Part shown: positions 10,898-21,639 of the stretch, piece after piece
Layout of the letters: each line of letters begins with the position of its first letter
Numbering within the stretch: the stretch's first letter is position 1
Source: Plantago major
Taxonomy: Eukaryota > Streptophyta > Magnoliopsida > Lamiales > Plantaginaceae
Assembly (NCBI GenBank): GCA_026545765.1
Contig: JAIFAC010000181.1
Location: 87,650-151,649, forward strand
Direction of reading: 5' to 3'
Length of the DNA stretch: 64,000 nucleotides
The notes under the pieces: generated by a model
What the model saw: the letters and a program-made list of their open reading frames with translations, nothing else
What the model was told of the DNA's origin: nothing
Database searches by the model: none
Translations under genes and position numbers: made by a program

Positions 10898-11425
10898 TGT
10901 GTTTTAGTTTTGTGCAATTATAGTAAAATTGACGTAGATTCTTCATCCGATATGAAAATCATAAAATTCAAAATTCCTAATAAGCTAGACTCGTATATCT
11001 TCGAAATGGCATAGCCCGTGAATTCTATATATGTCCAAATAAAACAGATTTCCAGTTACTGAAAAATTGTGTGTTTTGACTAGCTTTGAGCAGTTTTAGT
11101 AAAATTGACGTAGATTCTTCACCCGATATGCAAATAATAAAATTCAAAATTCCTATAAAACTAGACTCGTATATCTTGACAACGGTATATCCCATAGTTC
11201 TAGTTATGTCTGAGAGAAAACAGATTTCCAGTTAGTGAAAATTGTGTGTTTTGACGGTTTTGAGCAGTTTTAGTAAAATTGACGTAGATTCTTCACCCGA
11301 TATGCAAATCATAAAATTCAAAATTCTTATAAAACTAGACTCGTATATCTTCACAACGGTATATCCCATTAGTTCTAGTTATGTCTGAGAGAAAACAGAA
11401 TTTAAATTCAACTAGAGTAAAAATT
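10898..11425. repeat. Three tandem ~175 bp repeats
   Basis: The anchor AAATTGACGTAGATTCTTC recurs with GACGTAGATT at 10931, 11108 and 11281, so the periods are 177 and 173 bases. Each unit continues with AAAATTCAAAATTC, CTAGACTCGTATATCTT and a final AAAACAGA. Units 2 and 3 are more alike than unit 1. The period is satellite-like, but only three copies are present. Confidence 0.85.
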
Positions 11426-12489
11426 GTGTGTTAAAACCAAGATATCGGGCCTAACTCCAAATAATGTGACATAATCCAGCTTCAAATTGAAAACAACAAA
11501 ATTCTAATGATAACCTTGTTCGCTAGTGATTTTCAAATCTTTGTAATGGCATAATATTCAGATCCATAACTAAATTTCAGTGAATAAACTATAATAAGAA
11601 GAGAAAAGAAAGTGAAAAGAACTCTTAATTAAATCAAAAAGCGTAAAATTGACAACAAAGAAAAATGGCCTCATTTACAGTCCATTACACAATTAGCCAT
11701 GTGTTTAGTTGAAAGGAGCTTGTAGAAGTACTTGAGTACATAGAACTGAAAGTTATCGGGCAAAAGGAATGCAATTAAAACAACTCAACCATGAACCAAA
11801 AATTGACAAATTAAATCACGTAAAATGAAAATGGAGAGCCTAGAGGTCCATTTTCTCAAAGTATGTATGATGTTTAAATGAGAGTTAGATTCGCTTTTAT
11901 ACATAAAACAAAGATATTGAAGCAAATAAATGAATAAAATGATTACCGATATAAGAGAACATCAAAATATATCATAAAATTAGAAAAGTAGTGAAAGGTC
12001 AAAGTTGTTGTCAATGTTGCGTAGATATTCGTAATAATCTCATAGTCATGTAACAGAGTAGTTCAAGTCTCAATGAGAACAAACAAGTTAAGAAGAGAAT
12101 AGTAAAATCCATCACAAGGTGTGACAACAAAACCTAGACAAAGAAACCAAACGTATAGCCGGTGGTTAAGAAACAACGATATCCAATGACGACTGCTAAC
12201 TCTCCATGACACACCGATTAAGGTTAGAAACCACATAAACATATCGTAAACATAAGTATATAAAATGATATATATAAAACATATGGAAGACATGATATAT
12301 ATATATACTACTTTTCTTGCCTCTTATAACTAAAAATGACATTTGCATCTTCTTCATTTTGGTTTATCATAATCGTCCTCTTCACTATCATTCGAGTCCA
12401 TGGTCTCTTTCTCACCGCAATTCAATTCATCAAAATCACCCATGTCATCTCCATCAAGGAAATGGTCCAACTTCTCTCTTTCTTCAAGT
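11426..12489. other. CACTA interior, no gene seen
   Basis: AT-rich. On the minus strand it follows the TNPD remnant and would be intergenic or intronic in the transposon. No domain was found in any frame. Confidence 0.4.
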
Positions 12490-13780
12490 TCAAAGATGTT
12501 TCTCATCATCATATTCTTCTTCCTCATCAACTAGTGAATTATTCTCCTGCCTAAGTTTAAGAAATTCTTGCATATCAATTTCATCCGGCTCAAGATCTTC
12601 CCTCACAAGGCCAGCTACAACATCATCATCAATAACTTCAGTAACCCCATCTGATTCGAACTGTTGCATTGGAGTTTGTGAACTAGATCTCCTGACATCA
12701 TCTTCTTTTGCTACATCCACAGGAAGGTCCCATAAATGTCTATGTTGCCCTCTTTGTACTACTTGCCAATTGTTACCCAATTTCGTATCATTAACGTAAA
12801 AGACCTGCTGAACATGGATAGGTAACACAAAAGGATCCTCCTTGTACCATCGGGACCTTGTGCCACCTCATATCAGAAGCTACTTCACTAGACATAAACA
12901 ATTTTTGCAATCGTGGCTTCAGTGGAAAATGCCTCAGTATTTTATGAGGAATCCTATTGCACTTACCATCATCAAATTCCCACCTCGATTCTCCGTGATA
13001 TGGGACAATTTTCAATTGATTCATTCTCCTTGTATAATAAAACACAATCATTTTTGCGTACATCAATTTCATTATATCCCGCTCCAATCTCATCTAAAAC
13101 TTCTTAGTGATAATATGAAGTTGAAGTGTATGACCATCCGTAAGATATCTTTCAATAACATTAGTAACATCTCAAAACTTTTATTGCTCCACTTATTCAT
13201 AACTTGATGTGCAACAATTCGTAAACCACACTTAGCAATGATTTACTACAACCTAGATAAAGTTCACAGGTAGAGTTCTCTCCTTGAAAGAATATGAGTC
13301 CGTGACCCTTTCTATTGATCTCATTCAATATATATACTCATACTAATTATACTAAATATTCTATTCTAATATTTACATAGTCTAACACTCCTGCAGCTTC
13401 CTAAAACTTTCTGTTTCACCTTTTTCTTGGTGCATTGCTGCCATGTCAGACAACAAGTCATCTAAACCACCATTTAGTCCAAGCATCGAGTTCGAATCAT
13501 CTTCTACTTCACTATCACTATCAAAATTGTATCTCCCATTACCCTCTCCATGAAATATCGATTCCTCGTAACTATAACTATACGAGAAACCAAATTCATG
13601 TAAATCTTTCCAAACTTGGTGAAATGATTTACGTCTTATGTTATTACAGAAACCACACGGACATTGAATCAAGTTATCCTGTGTTTCTGAATTTTCCATG
13701 GCAAAGAGAAGGAATGACTTTACTCCTTTTTTATATGATTCCGATAGCTTATTGGTTTCCCTAGTCCAACTCTTATCCAT
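12490..13780 (-). pseudogene. TNPD-type CACTA transposase remnant with a large internal deletion
   Basis: The start is chosen at 13780 (MDKSWTR). Residues 1-80 match the transposase-associated domain: MDKSW, a GVKSFLLFA stretch, then the CPCGFC zinc-like cluster and WKDLHEFGF. After a break, 13093-12850 encodes the end of a Tnp2-type region: GESRWEFDDGKCNRIPHKIL, FPLKPRLQKLFMSS and SDMRWHK. It then jumps at about 12850-12865, out of frame, to the DUF4216-type block RWYKEDPF...QVFYVNDTKLGNNW and HRHLWDLP, ending in an acidic tail (stop at 12490). Normal TNPD proteins have hundreds of residues, including the catalytic core, between those blocks. That core is missing, so no active transposase is made; the element would depend on one supplied elsewhere. 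Confidence 0.75.
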
Positions 13781-13837
13781 GACCCAGAACCTACAAGATA
13801 GCAACAACAAGAATCTTTTGCCTGAACCCAACCACAT

Positions 13838-14296
13838 ATATGAACAGTGAACTGACGTTTAATGAAAGAATAAAAACGATTTGATCAAACAATTAAGAAA
13901 TTAAACATAGTAGATTCCAAAGAAGAGAGACTAGCATGACTTAGGCAAGAGGTTGGGCACACAACACAACTAGTCTAGAGAAGCATTGATCCATACACAA
14001 CAACAAAACTAAAAACCCACCAGCCCTTAAACCAAAAAGAACAAAACAAAATTGATCGATGAATGGTGCTTGATTGAACATACCTCGTCAATTGTAAATT
14101 TCTTCGAGTATAATTGATGGAAATTAGATTTCAATGAGGAAGGGGGGTGCAATTAGGTTTCAGAGGAAGGGAGAATGGCGCAAGAAATTCGCGCGGATCT
14201 GTCTCTGTTTTTCCTGACCGATAACTACATCTATTTATTTTTCTTTTTCATCGATAATTTGGTACTGAAATAAAAATCGATGAACTTATTCTAGCA
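13838..14296. other. 5' flank of the TNPD remnant, no gene seen
   Basis: This region lies upstream of the TNPD start on the minus strand and should contain its promoter. No clear TATA box or other feature could be chosen. Confidence 0.4.
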
Positions 14297-14372
14297 GAAA
14301 GCTATTGTTGAGTGGTAATAGGTACCTCTACTATTATAAGGGCCTGAGTTCGATTACTTTCGGAGCCATTTC
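14297..14372 (+). repeat. Possible tRNA-derived SINE head
   Basis: TTGAGTGGTAATAGG (14309-14323) resembles a pol III A box. GAGTTCGATTACT (14346-14358) resembles a B box at tRNA-like spacing. Between them CTCTACTATTATAAGGG recalls the loop region of plant SINEs. The sequence does not fold as a complete tRNA. No 3' tail or target duplication was established. Confidence 0.35.
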
Positions 14373-14889
14373 TTCAACAATTTTACTAACTTTTTAATTT
14401 TACTCAGTGAGTTATAATGTTTTACTTTTCAAATTTTCATTCTTTGCTAACCTTCTCCTATCTTACAACTCTATTTTCTATTTCAATGTTTTATTCATTT
14501 CCCATACTATTTTATAAATTCATATAAGAGACATTAAATCATTTATGAGAGAATATTAATTTATGTTAATATATCGATCATTTAAGACCAATTTATGCTT
14601 TCTATTATTTTTCCAATTTTTATTATTAGAGACTAGACGTCTAGCTAAATTATCTACTGACGGCCTAATGAAATAAATATTGTTGTAATATGAAAAAACA
14701 CAAATTTTGAAAACATAGATGTTCTGATGAATAATATCGATGATTTTCTTGATAGATAAATTATATCGAGACGGACTCTCATAAAACTTACTCATTATTT
14801 TATGGTTATTTAATTTTATTCTCATGGTAGTAATTTTTGCGCTTTATTTTTCTTTTCTTTATTCAATGTCGGAAAATCAAATGTGAGGA
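14373..14889. other. AT-rich spacer, no gene seen
   Basis: A minus-strand frame of 89 codons at 14556-14825 is rich in Ile/Asn/Lys, as expected from base composition, and shows no domain. Confidence 0.4.
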
Positions 14890-15091
14890 ATTCACTCTCT
14901 CACAAAACTCTACATTTGTGATGAAATTAACATTTTATCAGTAAACCTAAGTATCTCAGACAAGAGTGATTTTCACAATATACATGATATTTAGTGGCAA
15001 GACGAAAATTCGTCACTATATTTGGTTTATAGTGACAAAATCACATTTTGTCACATGTTTTTTGTCACGATAGATAACAGTTTTTGTAGTG
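14890..15091. repeat. CACTA right terminus with subterminal repeats
   Basis: Holds several GTGACAAA/TTTGTCAC motifs. These include a perfect 10-bp inverted repeat with a 3-base loop at 15032-15054 (GTGACAAAAT / ATTTTGTCAC). It ends in TTTTTGTAGTG, the complement of a CACTA terminus. The TR-GAG sequence resumes directly with ACACACCGGCG. Confidence 0.8.
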
Positions 15092-15755
15092 TAGCAACAC
15101 ACCGGCGTGGTCCTAAAAAGCCATATGTCCGTGAGGGTTGATGGCATGCATACCAAACCAGCACGCACAAAAGTGCGGACTTTCGGTAAAACAGACACTA
15201 CCAAAAAATTGAGACAAAATAAGCATATGGGTCATATTTAAGACTGCAAAAAAGGAGCATGCAAAAAATGAAAAAAAAAAAAAACAGAGAGAGAACGATT
15301 GCCCTTTTATAAGTCTACTGCAAATTGTTTATAGAGCTGTGAAAAAGTCCCTTCTGACTTAACTGACTGAACACATTGCATGAGGTATTTGAGGTAACTT
15401 TGTGACGCAAGTCACCTTCCTTTACTCTTTATATTCTTGAGTGTCTACCCCTACTGGATACTTCCAGGAGTGTGAGAGTTAGTTGCATAGGATTCACTTG
15501 TGAGGGATTAGCGAGCTAGACTTAAGTATTATTTAATTGAGAAACATTCTTGTTTGATTTTCTGTGCACTATTCTGCCAAGGTTAGTTGAGTACAAAACT
15601 TTTGCATCTTGTGAATTTATTGTTTTCAATGGTAGATTCGGTCACTTGGAAGTTTAACTCTCTCATTTATTTTCTTTTTATTTTTGTCTTGAGTCTAGTT
15701 TTTGTCTAGGTTGTTTGTTTGCTCGAGGACGAGCAAAAGTTCGGTTTGGAGATTT
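15092..15755 (+). other. TR-GAG unit 1, 3' internal part and polypurine tract
   Basis: Aligns with 34105-34770 of unit 2. It is non-coding, with an A-rich tract near 15270. It ends with GCTCGAGGACGAGC and the purine-rich GTTCGGTTTGGAGATTT directly before the LTR; the last segment would prime plus-strand synthesis. Confidence 0.7.
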
Positions 15756-17157
15756 TGATGAGACTATAATTTAGAGTCTCATTTGGTCCTTTTTAGTCTT
15801 TCTTCGTAGTTTTATAGTGTTTTTGTGCGTTTTTATGTTTGGTATTTTGTTTGTGTTTTGTAGGATTTTTGTGTTCCGAAGGTGAAAACCGGAGTGAAAA
15901 CTATGGCTCTAGAGCTTTGAATTTGGAGTAACTGGGCGAAGACGGAAGTGGATTCGGAGTTCGGACGAAGATTTGAGAGCCGTTTTAGCGAGACTTGCAA
16001 AAGTGAAGATTTACGGAGCAGTCTAGCCATTTTGGACATAACTCTCTCATGTGATGTCCGATTTACCTGATAAGAGTGCCATGCAAAGATTAGTCAAAGA
16101 GCTACAATTTTCGTTTTGGAAGCATCGAAAAATTTTGTTTGTAGCAAAAGTAACAGAGGTTTTAAGCTCGCCGCGGCGAATGACATTCTCGCCGCATCGA
16201 GATTTTGCGAGAGCAATTTGGGAGCCTAAATGGTCTCCCCTCACGAAGCTATTTTCTTCGCAAGTAGATTTCGCGATGTGCGATTTCTGGCCGAATTCTG
16301 GACGGATTTTCTTCGTTTTTTCTCCTATAAATAGATTTCTTTCACCATAACTTCAATCATAACTTATTCTAAACCCTATTTGGGACCTAAGAACCCTAGT
16401 TTATCTTTGATTTATCTTTGGAGCTTGGTTTTCATCTTGTAAGAATCATCGACATCGAATTCTTGGTAATTTATTGATAACTCTCTATTGCTTATCTACA
16501 ATTCTAGGTTTTCTTCTGTTTATCGAATTGTATGATCTTGCATGCGATTATCACCACGTTTATGCTCTACGTATTCAATACCATGCCGTCTTTCGTCTTC
16601 GATTCCATCATGAGTAGTTAAACCTCTCCAGAACTCGGTAGTTATGTGATGGTTATGCAGATTTGAATATAGGGTTTACATTCGTTCATATAGGTTCGTC
16701 TAGTTTTAAATCTTCGTAAAACCTTCAATTCAATAGGCTAGTTTTAAACCTTCAAAGTTGTTTTGGTTAAGGATCGTGGCATGACAACCCCCGATTACTC
16801 TAGTTTTAAATATTCAAATTACAATCGGTTGAATTGAATTGATTGCTTTCAGACGCCACGGTGACAAATATGAACGATTACCTAGTATTGGATTAGCATA
16901 ACCGGATCATCGCTACCGTGTTCGCTCTTCTTTCCATTGATTTTCACCAACTAGTTTTCTTCTGTTTCCTATGTTAGGTTTAGTTTAGGTAAAAATACAA
17001 ATTTCCAATTCTTGTTTTCTGCAAACATCTCTGTATTTGCTCTGCATCACTATAGCGGCTTAGTTAGCTCCTTAGCGAACGATCATGTGGTTTAGCTTTG
17101 TCTGTCTATAAGAACTGCTTACTACTTGGTTTTCTATGTAATAATTTGAGCACATCA
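15756..17157 (+). repeat. Central (shared) TR-GAG LTR
   Basis: It starts TGATGAG after a polypurine tract and ends CACATCA directly before a primer site. It therefore serves as 3' LTR of unit 1 and 5' LTR of unit 2. A TATA box, TATAAATAG, lies at 16326-16334 in the expected U3 position. The LTR at 34771-36135 aligns along its whole length. Confidence 0.85.
16326..16334 (+). promoter_or_regulatory. TATA box of the central TR-GAG LTR
   Basis: CTCCTATAAATAGATTT, conserved in the third LTR at 35337-35345. Transcription would start about 30 bases downstream. Confidence 0.65.
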
Positions 17158-17161
17158 AATT

Positions 17162-17179
17162 TGGCGCCGCTGCCGGGGA
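17162..17179 (+). other. Primer binding site, tRNA-Asp type (unit 2)
   Basis: TGGCGCCGCTGCCGGGGA, identical to that at 264-281. Confidence 0.8.
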
Positions 17180-17326
17180 GTTAACTCCCTCTGTAGTGTT
17201 TAGGAGTTTTTATGTTTTTGTTTGTTCGTTTGTTTGTTTTACTGTTTTAGATTAGTTTTTGTGGATCTGCTCTTTGGTTTTGTTTTTCTATGTGCGTATA
17301 CTAGTAATTCAAATAAGGGCTCAAAG

Positions 17327-18169
17327 ATGGCTATGACGCTTGGAGATTACTATTGTTCGTATGTCATGCCTAAAGAACCATGTATAAAGTCGATGTGGAT
17401 GCTGTGAATTATCAGCTTAACACCGCCATTACTCCATTCTTACCAAGTTTGATGGATATGGTGATGTTTGAAAATTCTTAGAGGCATTTGAGGATGGTGT
17501 GCTGAGGATTCCGCATGAGAATGAAGAGGGATTTGCTTTTAAGAGCTTTGCATGAGGATGTTTGATGGAGCCTTGGAAGGGTCTGCTAGAAATTGGCTTA
17601 CGTCGGCACCTGAGGGATCGATTGACTCTTGGAGTGAGGTATCTAATTCTTTTGTAGAGAGGTATTCTCCTAGTACTAGGGGGTTGAAATCTCACACGCC
17701 TCTCCACCGAGGTCTCATCAATCAAGCACTCAAGTGTTCTGATGATGAGCTAGTTGTGGAGCTTGACTTGTCTTGCTCTACGACGACACCTGAATTAGAC
17801 TCTTCCACTCTTGCGGTCGGCGAAGGAGGTATGGAGGAAGTATCTGATGATGATATTTTAGAGGATGCTCTTTCATTCCCTTCATTAGCTATTACACATG
17901 CTGCCATCCAGGCTCAGGATATCTTCGTCCTCGAGAGCCACTGCACAGATAATTACCAAGGGAGTTTTGATCCTTTATTTTCTATTTATTTGTCCCCTAT
18001 TCCCTTAGGTTATTTTTTTGTTTGTGATTCTGCTTATTTGTTTAATTCTAGTTTGCAGGGAATTAGGGACATACTGGAGAACTTGAGGAGAGGAGCTAAG
18101 GATGGCTCCCAAAATACTGTGTATACCGGGAAGGATGCAAGGGATTCGTTCCCGTTTGATAATGGATAG
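17327..18169 (+). pseudogene. gag: gag remnant of TR-GAG unit 2
   Basis: The same product as at 428-1278. It starts MAMTLGDYYCSYVMPKEP, breaks frame near 17390-17550, and is then open from 17552 to 18169 (205 codons). The open part shows DGALEGSARNWL, SIDSWSEVSNSFVERYSP and an acidic serine-rich tail ending in GKDARDSFPFDNG. DGALEG..RNWL and the following SW..V...F.ERY spacing are typical of plant Gypsy gag. Differences from unit 1 include several small indels, some at CTG or CAG triplets. Confidence 0.6.
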
Positions 18170-18216
18170 CAGCATTCCCCGAAAGTCGAGCCAAACGACT
18201 ATAATAAAAGGTGCTT

Positions 18217-18234
18217 CCCGGGAGGCAACCCGGG
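18217..18234 (+). other. GC-rich hairpin downstream of gag (unit 2)
   Basis: CCCGGG (18217-18222) and CCCGGG (18229-18234) around AGGCAA, identical to unit 1. Confidence 0.6.
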
Positions 18235-18240
18235 GGTATG

Positions 18241-18245
18241 TTTCC
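18241..18245. other. Target site duplication of Copia A, left copy (TTTCC)
   Basis: TTTCC abuts the TGTTAGG start of the element. The right copy is 33419-33423. The uninterrupted site exists in unit 1 as GTAAGTTTCCTTTATT. Confidence 0.95.
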
Positions 18246-19670
18246 TGTTAGGAATATCTATTAGTATTTTGATCACTCATCTCATGTTCTTATCTTAGCC
18301 AGAAAGGTGATTATGTGCTCTTGGTTCACTTGAACATTGTAAAAGAGGAAATCACTGAGTATGATTAGTCTAGTAAATCTTGTATTAGGATTATAGGTCT
18401 CTGAGTGTAATTTTTATTTCAAGAAGACCATGAAGATCAATCCTAGCAATGGAGCTTTTCTGAAGATTAGAAGACTGAAGATTGCACAAGGTTTATGAAG
18501 ACACAAAGGTTTAGTCTAACTCAGAAAGACTATGTCCTTAATCCTTTCTTAAGAATATTAACTTATTTTTGGGATATGATTCTGAACATATGACATCATG
18601 AGTATGGAGCATGCAAGCCATTAGAAAGGCTCATGTATCCGTTGAGACTAAAGGACAATGAACAGTACTATGCATTAAATGCATCGGCAGAAATGCTGCA
18701 AAAAGCAGTCCTCTCTGAAAAATGAGATAGTGACTTCTGAGTACATAGTTCAAGATATAAACGGATATAATTTGATAGAGAGCGCAACGGATACAATTCA
18801 AACGCCTCTCAAATTTATCTATATATATCACACACTTAGATGCTTGAAGAACATACCTTAGAACGCTCTATCTTGCAAATTAACCATCAAGCAAAGTATT
18901 CTCTCAAGCACTCTACTACCCTTTCTGAAAGCTTTCTGTTGCTTGAAGAATCACTAGTAGTTCTAAGTTGTCCTGAACCTTAACAAGAGATTGTTATTCG
19001 TGAAAGAGTTGAACAATCAGATACCTTTTATGAAGCTCATTCTCCAGAACGGACATCAATTACTTAGGTCAGTAAAGAGCAGACTGTCATCCACTGAACA
19101 AGTGTATTAAGTAGTCTTGTTCTATTAGGCTCTCTGAAAACATAACTGAAAAGTTATACGAGAAGCCTCTTTGACAAACCTTATAACCAACACCATCAAG
19201 GCGTGGAGTAGAGGAAGTACTTGATTTGGAAAATCAGGGAATAACTCCAAGGTTATCTGAGTAGAGGAAGTACTTAGCTCTAGGAGCTGGGGAATAACTC
19301 AGGGGAACATTTGGTTCGGAACCATTTGTTTAGGAATCTTAGAATAAGGTTTATTGTAAGGTGAACTCAATTATCTGTTCTAGTGAATTCTAGGTCTCAG
19401 AAAGACCGAAGTGGATTAGTTAGAGGATTACGCCACCTCCAGATACCACTATACTTGCTGTGTTATTTACCTTTCTGTATTTACATTTCAGCAAAGCACA
19501 CACACACTTACTTAGTTTCTGCACTTACCTATCTTAAAGTCTTCCGCGCTCTGAATTTAAGTATCAGAAACCTAGGGGTTTCTGAGAAACTGTGTTTATC
19601 GACAAAAGTTTTAAAAGACTATTCACCCCCCCCCCCCTAGTCTTTTACTTTGCCGTTATCTGGACCAACA
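18246..19670 (+). repeat. 5' LTR of Copia A
   Basis: 1425 bp, TGTTAGGAATATC to GGACCAACA. It contains a TATATATA box at 18820-18828 and a C12 run near 19626. It matches the 3' LTR (1411 bp) closely apart from scattered small differences, many at CAG/CTG. Confidence 0.95.
18820..18828 (+). promoter_or_regulatory. Candidate TATA box of the Copia A LTR
   Basis: TATCTATATATATCACAC, conserved in the 3' LTR at 32577-32585. In Copia C the LTR has CTATAAATAT at about the same relative place. Confidence 0.5.
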
Positions 19671-19672
19671 AG

Positions 19673-19684
19673 TGGTATCAGAGC
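19673..19684 (+). other. Primer binding site, initiator tRNA-Met
   Basis: TGGTATCAGAGC two bases after the LTR end, the standard plant Copia primer site. Confidence 0.95.
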
Positions 19685-19787
19685 AGGAGGTTCACAAGCC
19701 TTCTACACTGAACCTAGATCCCCAGATAGGTAAAGGAACTTTGTCACTTTCTGAGGACTATATAATTTGTGTGTTAAGTGTGCAGGT

Positions 19788-21639
19788 ATGTCTCTGAGTG
19801 ATGGACCCGTTCTGAAGCCAGAAAACTACGAGAAATGGAAGAACAACATGATGCTCCATCTGGAAGCCATTAGTGATGAGATGATCTATGTCATCAATGA
19901 AGGGCCTATCAAAATTAGACAACTCAAACAAGTTACTGAGGTGTCTGATGGAAGAAAAGCCTCAGACAAGGAAGATGGAAGCGAGGACATGGCTGCTAGT
20001 GATAGTGGTCATGTTGCTCGTGGAAGCATTATATATGAAGACAAGCCAAGAGAGCTCTGGACATCTGAAGATGCCAAGAGACACAGATTGGATGGTCAAG
20101 CTCGTAATATAATCATTAGATCGACACCTGAGCACATACAGTGTAAACTGTGGGGTGCTAAAACGGCGAAAGTTGTCTGGCAATTGATTGAAGAAATCTA
20201 TGCCGGAACTGAGAAAACCAAAGAAAACAAGTTCGAAGTTCTTAAATTGAAATTCCAAAACTTCAAACAAGGTCCCACTGAAACTCTGGAAGAACTTGAT
20301 TTCAGATTTACTACTCTTATGAGTGATATGGCTGCACTTGGTGAAAGCAATAGATACTCCCAATGTAAAAGATTAAGACTATTGTCAAGTCTCAATCACA
20401 ACCGAACACACTAAGTTCTTTATTTCAATCAAGGGATGCCAAATATTACTCCAGAGAGCTCTTCTCTCATCTTGCTATCAGAGACTATGAGACAACTCGA
20501 GAGAACAAAATTTAAAAGTTGCAAAGTGTTGCTCTAGTTTCTCAAGGTACTTCTGAAAAGAAGGATACCAAAGAAGCATCTGAAGAAAATGCTCTTGCAG
20601 TAAGACACATGAAGAAATTTGTGAGTCAAGAGATTGAGAGAAGAAAAGGTAAAGAAAAGCTGAAAGAGCATCTTGGCCCAAACTATCATCAGTACAAGAA
20701 CATACAAGTGAACAACTCTCTGAACACCCCCATTCAGAAAGGTGTTAGTAATCAAGTCAGTAAATAAGAAATGATATCTGCTTCTATTGTCAAAAGCCTG
20801 GTCACTTCAAGAGAGATTGTCCTGCTTTAAACAAGCTCCAGACAGGTGACAAGAAGGACAGAAGAAATTTCAAGAGAAATCAAAGGGCCTTACTGACTGA
20901 AGAAAGGAAGAAGATTCAAATTCAACTTGATGCTCTAGCCTTTGAGACAGATTCTGAAAATGGAGATTCAGATGACTCAAACCTACCATCACCAGAATTG
21001 TGTGGAATCACCCACGATGTAATTGACTTCGGCCTTAAAAAGAAAGAAATGTGTGGAGTTCGAGATTATCGTCCGTATATCTCCAACATTGAAATGTGTC
21101 TTATGGCTGATGAGGTAACTAACAATTCACAATTTCTGTACTATGAGAGTGATTATGGAATTGAGGATCTGGAGTTGGTCAAGAGTGAATTGGATCGTTA
21201 TGAGAAAGAATTTCTGGAATCACAATCCAAAACCAGAATTCTAGAGGAAAGCAAAGAAACTCTTGAAAAAGAGATTTCTGAGCTAACCAGAGTATCTCAG
21301 AACAAGAACGTTGAAATAGCCTTTCTGAAATCTCAGAGATCTGAGAATAAAAATTCTCACAAACTAGCCTTGGATGAACTTACTAAGAAAATGATGAAGC
21401 TGCTTTCTAAGAATGAAGAACTCAGAAAGAAAGAGCTATCCTTCCAATCTTATGCAAAGGCTAGTGACACTCTCACTGAGGTTCAATCCTATCTGAGAGA
21501 TCCCTCTGAGAAAGGTGGACTTGGACTTGATGAACAATCGAGTAATTCATCTCCTCTGAAGAAGAATGATGAAAGGTTGACCTTTGTAAAAAGTCAACAG
21601 AATGGTTCTTCAACTACCTATAGCATTGGTCGAAGCTAG
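19788..21639 (+). pseudogene. gag: Copia A gag
   Basis: The start at 19788 (MSLSDGPVLKPENYEKWKNN) is preferred over an upstream ATG at 19767 because it matches the usual Copia gag opening of a short leader and then N/Y-x-x-W. Residues 1-200 follow the Copia gag pattern, including KLWGAKTAKVVWQLIEEIY and LEELDFRFTTLMSDMAALGE. The frame breaks near 20400 and again near 20765. A CCHC zinc knuckle, CFYCQKPGHFKRDC, lies at 20779-20820. The last part (to 21639) is a long Lys/Glu coiled coil, typical of large Copia gags. The protein packages genomic RNA. Frame breaks near 20375-20520 remove about 40 codons of clean reading. Confidence 0.8.

Larger units (their letters stand above)
1998..15091 (-). 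mobile_element. CACTA (En/Spm) DNA transposon, internally deleted
   Basis: The right end finishes in GTTTTTGTAGTG at 15091, the reverse complement of a CACTACAAAAAC terminus. So the element reads on the minus strand from 15091. Both ends carry dense subterminal TTTGTGAC/GTCACAAA motifs (about 2005-2800 and 14890-15080). Inside are minus-strand pieces of a TNPD-type transposase (12490-13780) and a multi-exon TNPA-like gene (3044-6661), the usual two-gene CACTA set. The empty site in TR-GAG unit 2 shows the insert lies between ATGGCATTT and ACACACCGGCG. The left end does not show CACTA, so the element has a damaged terminus. The central part (6.8-12.3 kb) holds simple repeats, a gap and duplicated blocks, some of which may be later inserts. 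Confidence 0.8.

Noticed and set aside
12317..13207. Plus-strand frames of 64-160 codons
   Set aside because: They lie antisense to the recognised TNPD exons, and their Ser/His-rich products are shadows.
14297..14372. Functional tRNA gene
   Set aside because: No full cloverleaf can be drawn; only A- and B-box-like motifs are present.
14556..14825. Minus-strand frame of 89 codons as a gene
   Set aside because: AT-driven Ile/Asn/Lys composition, no domain, located in spacer.
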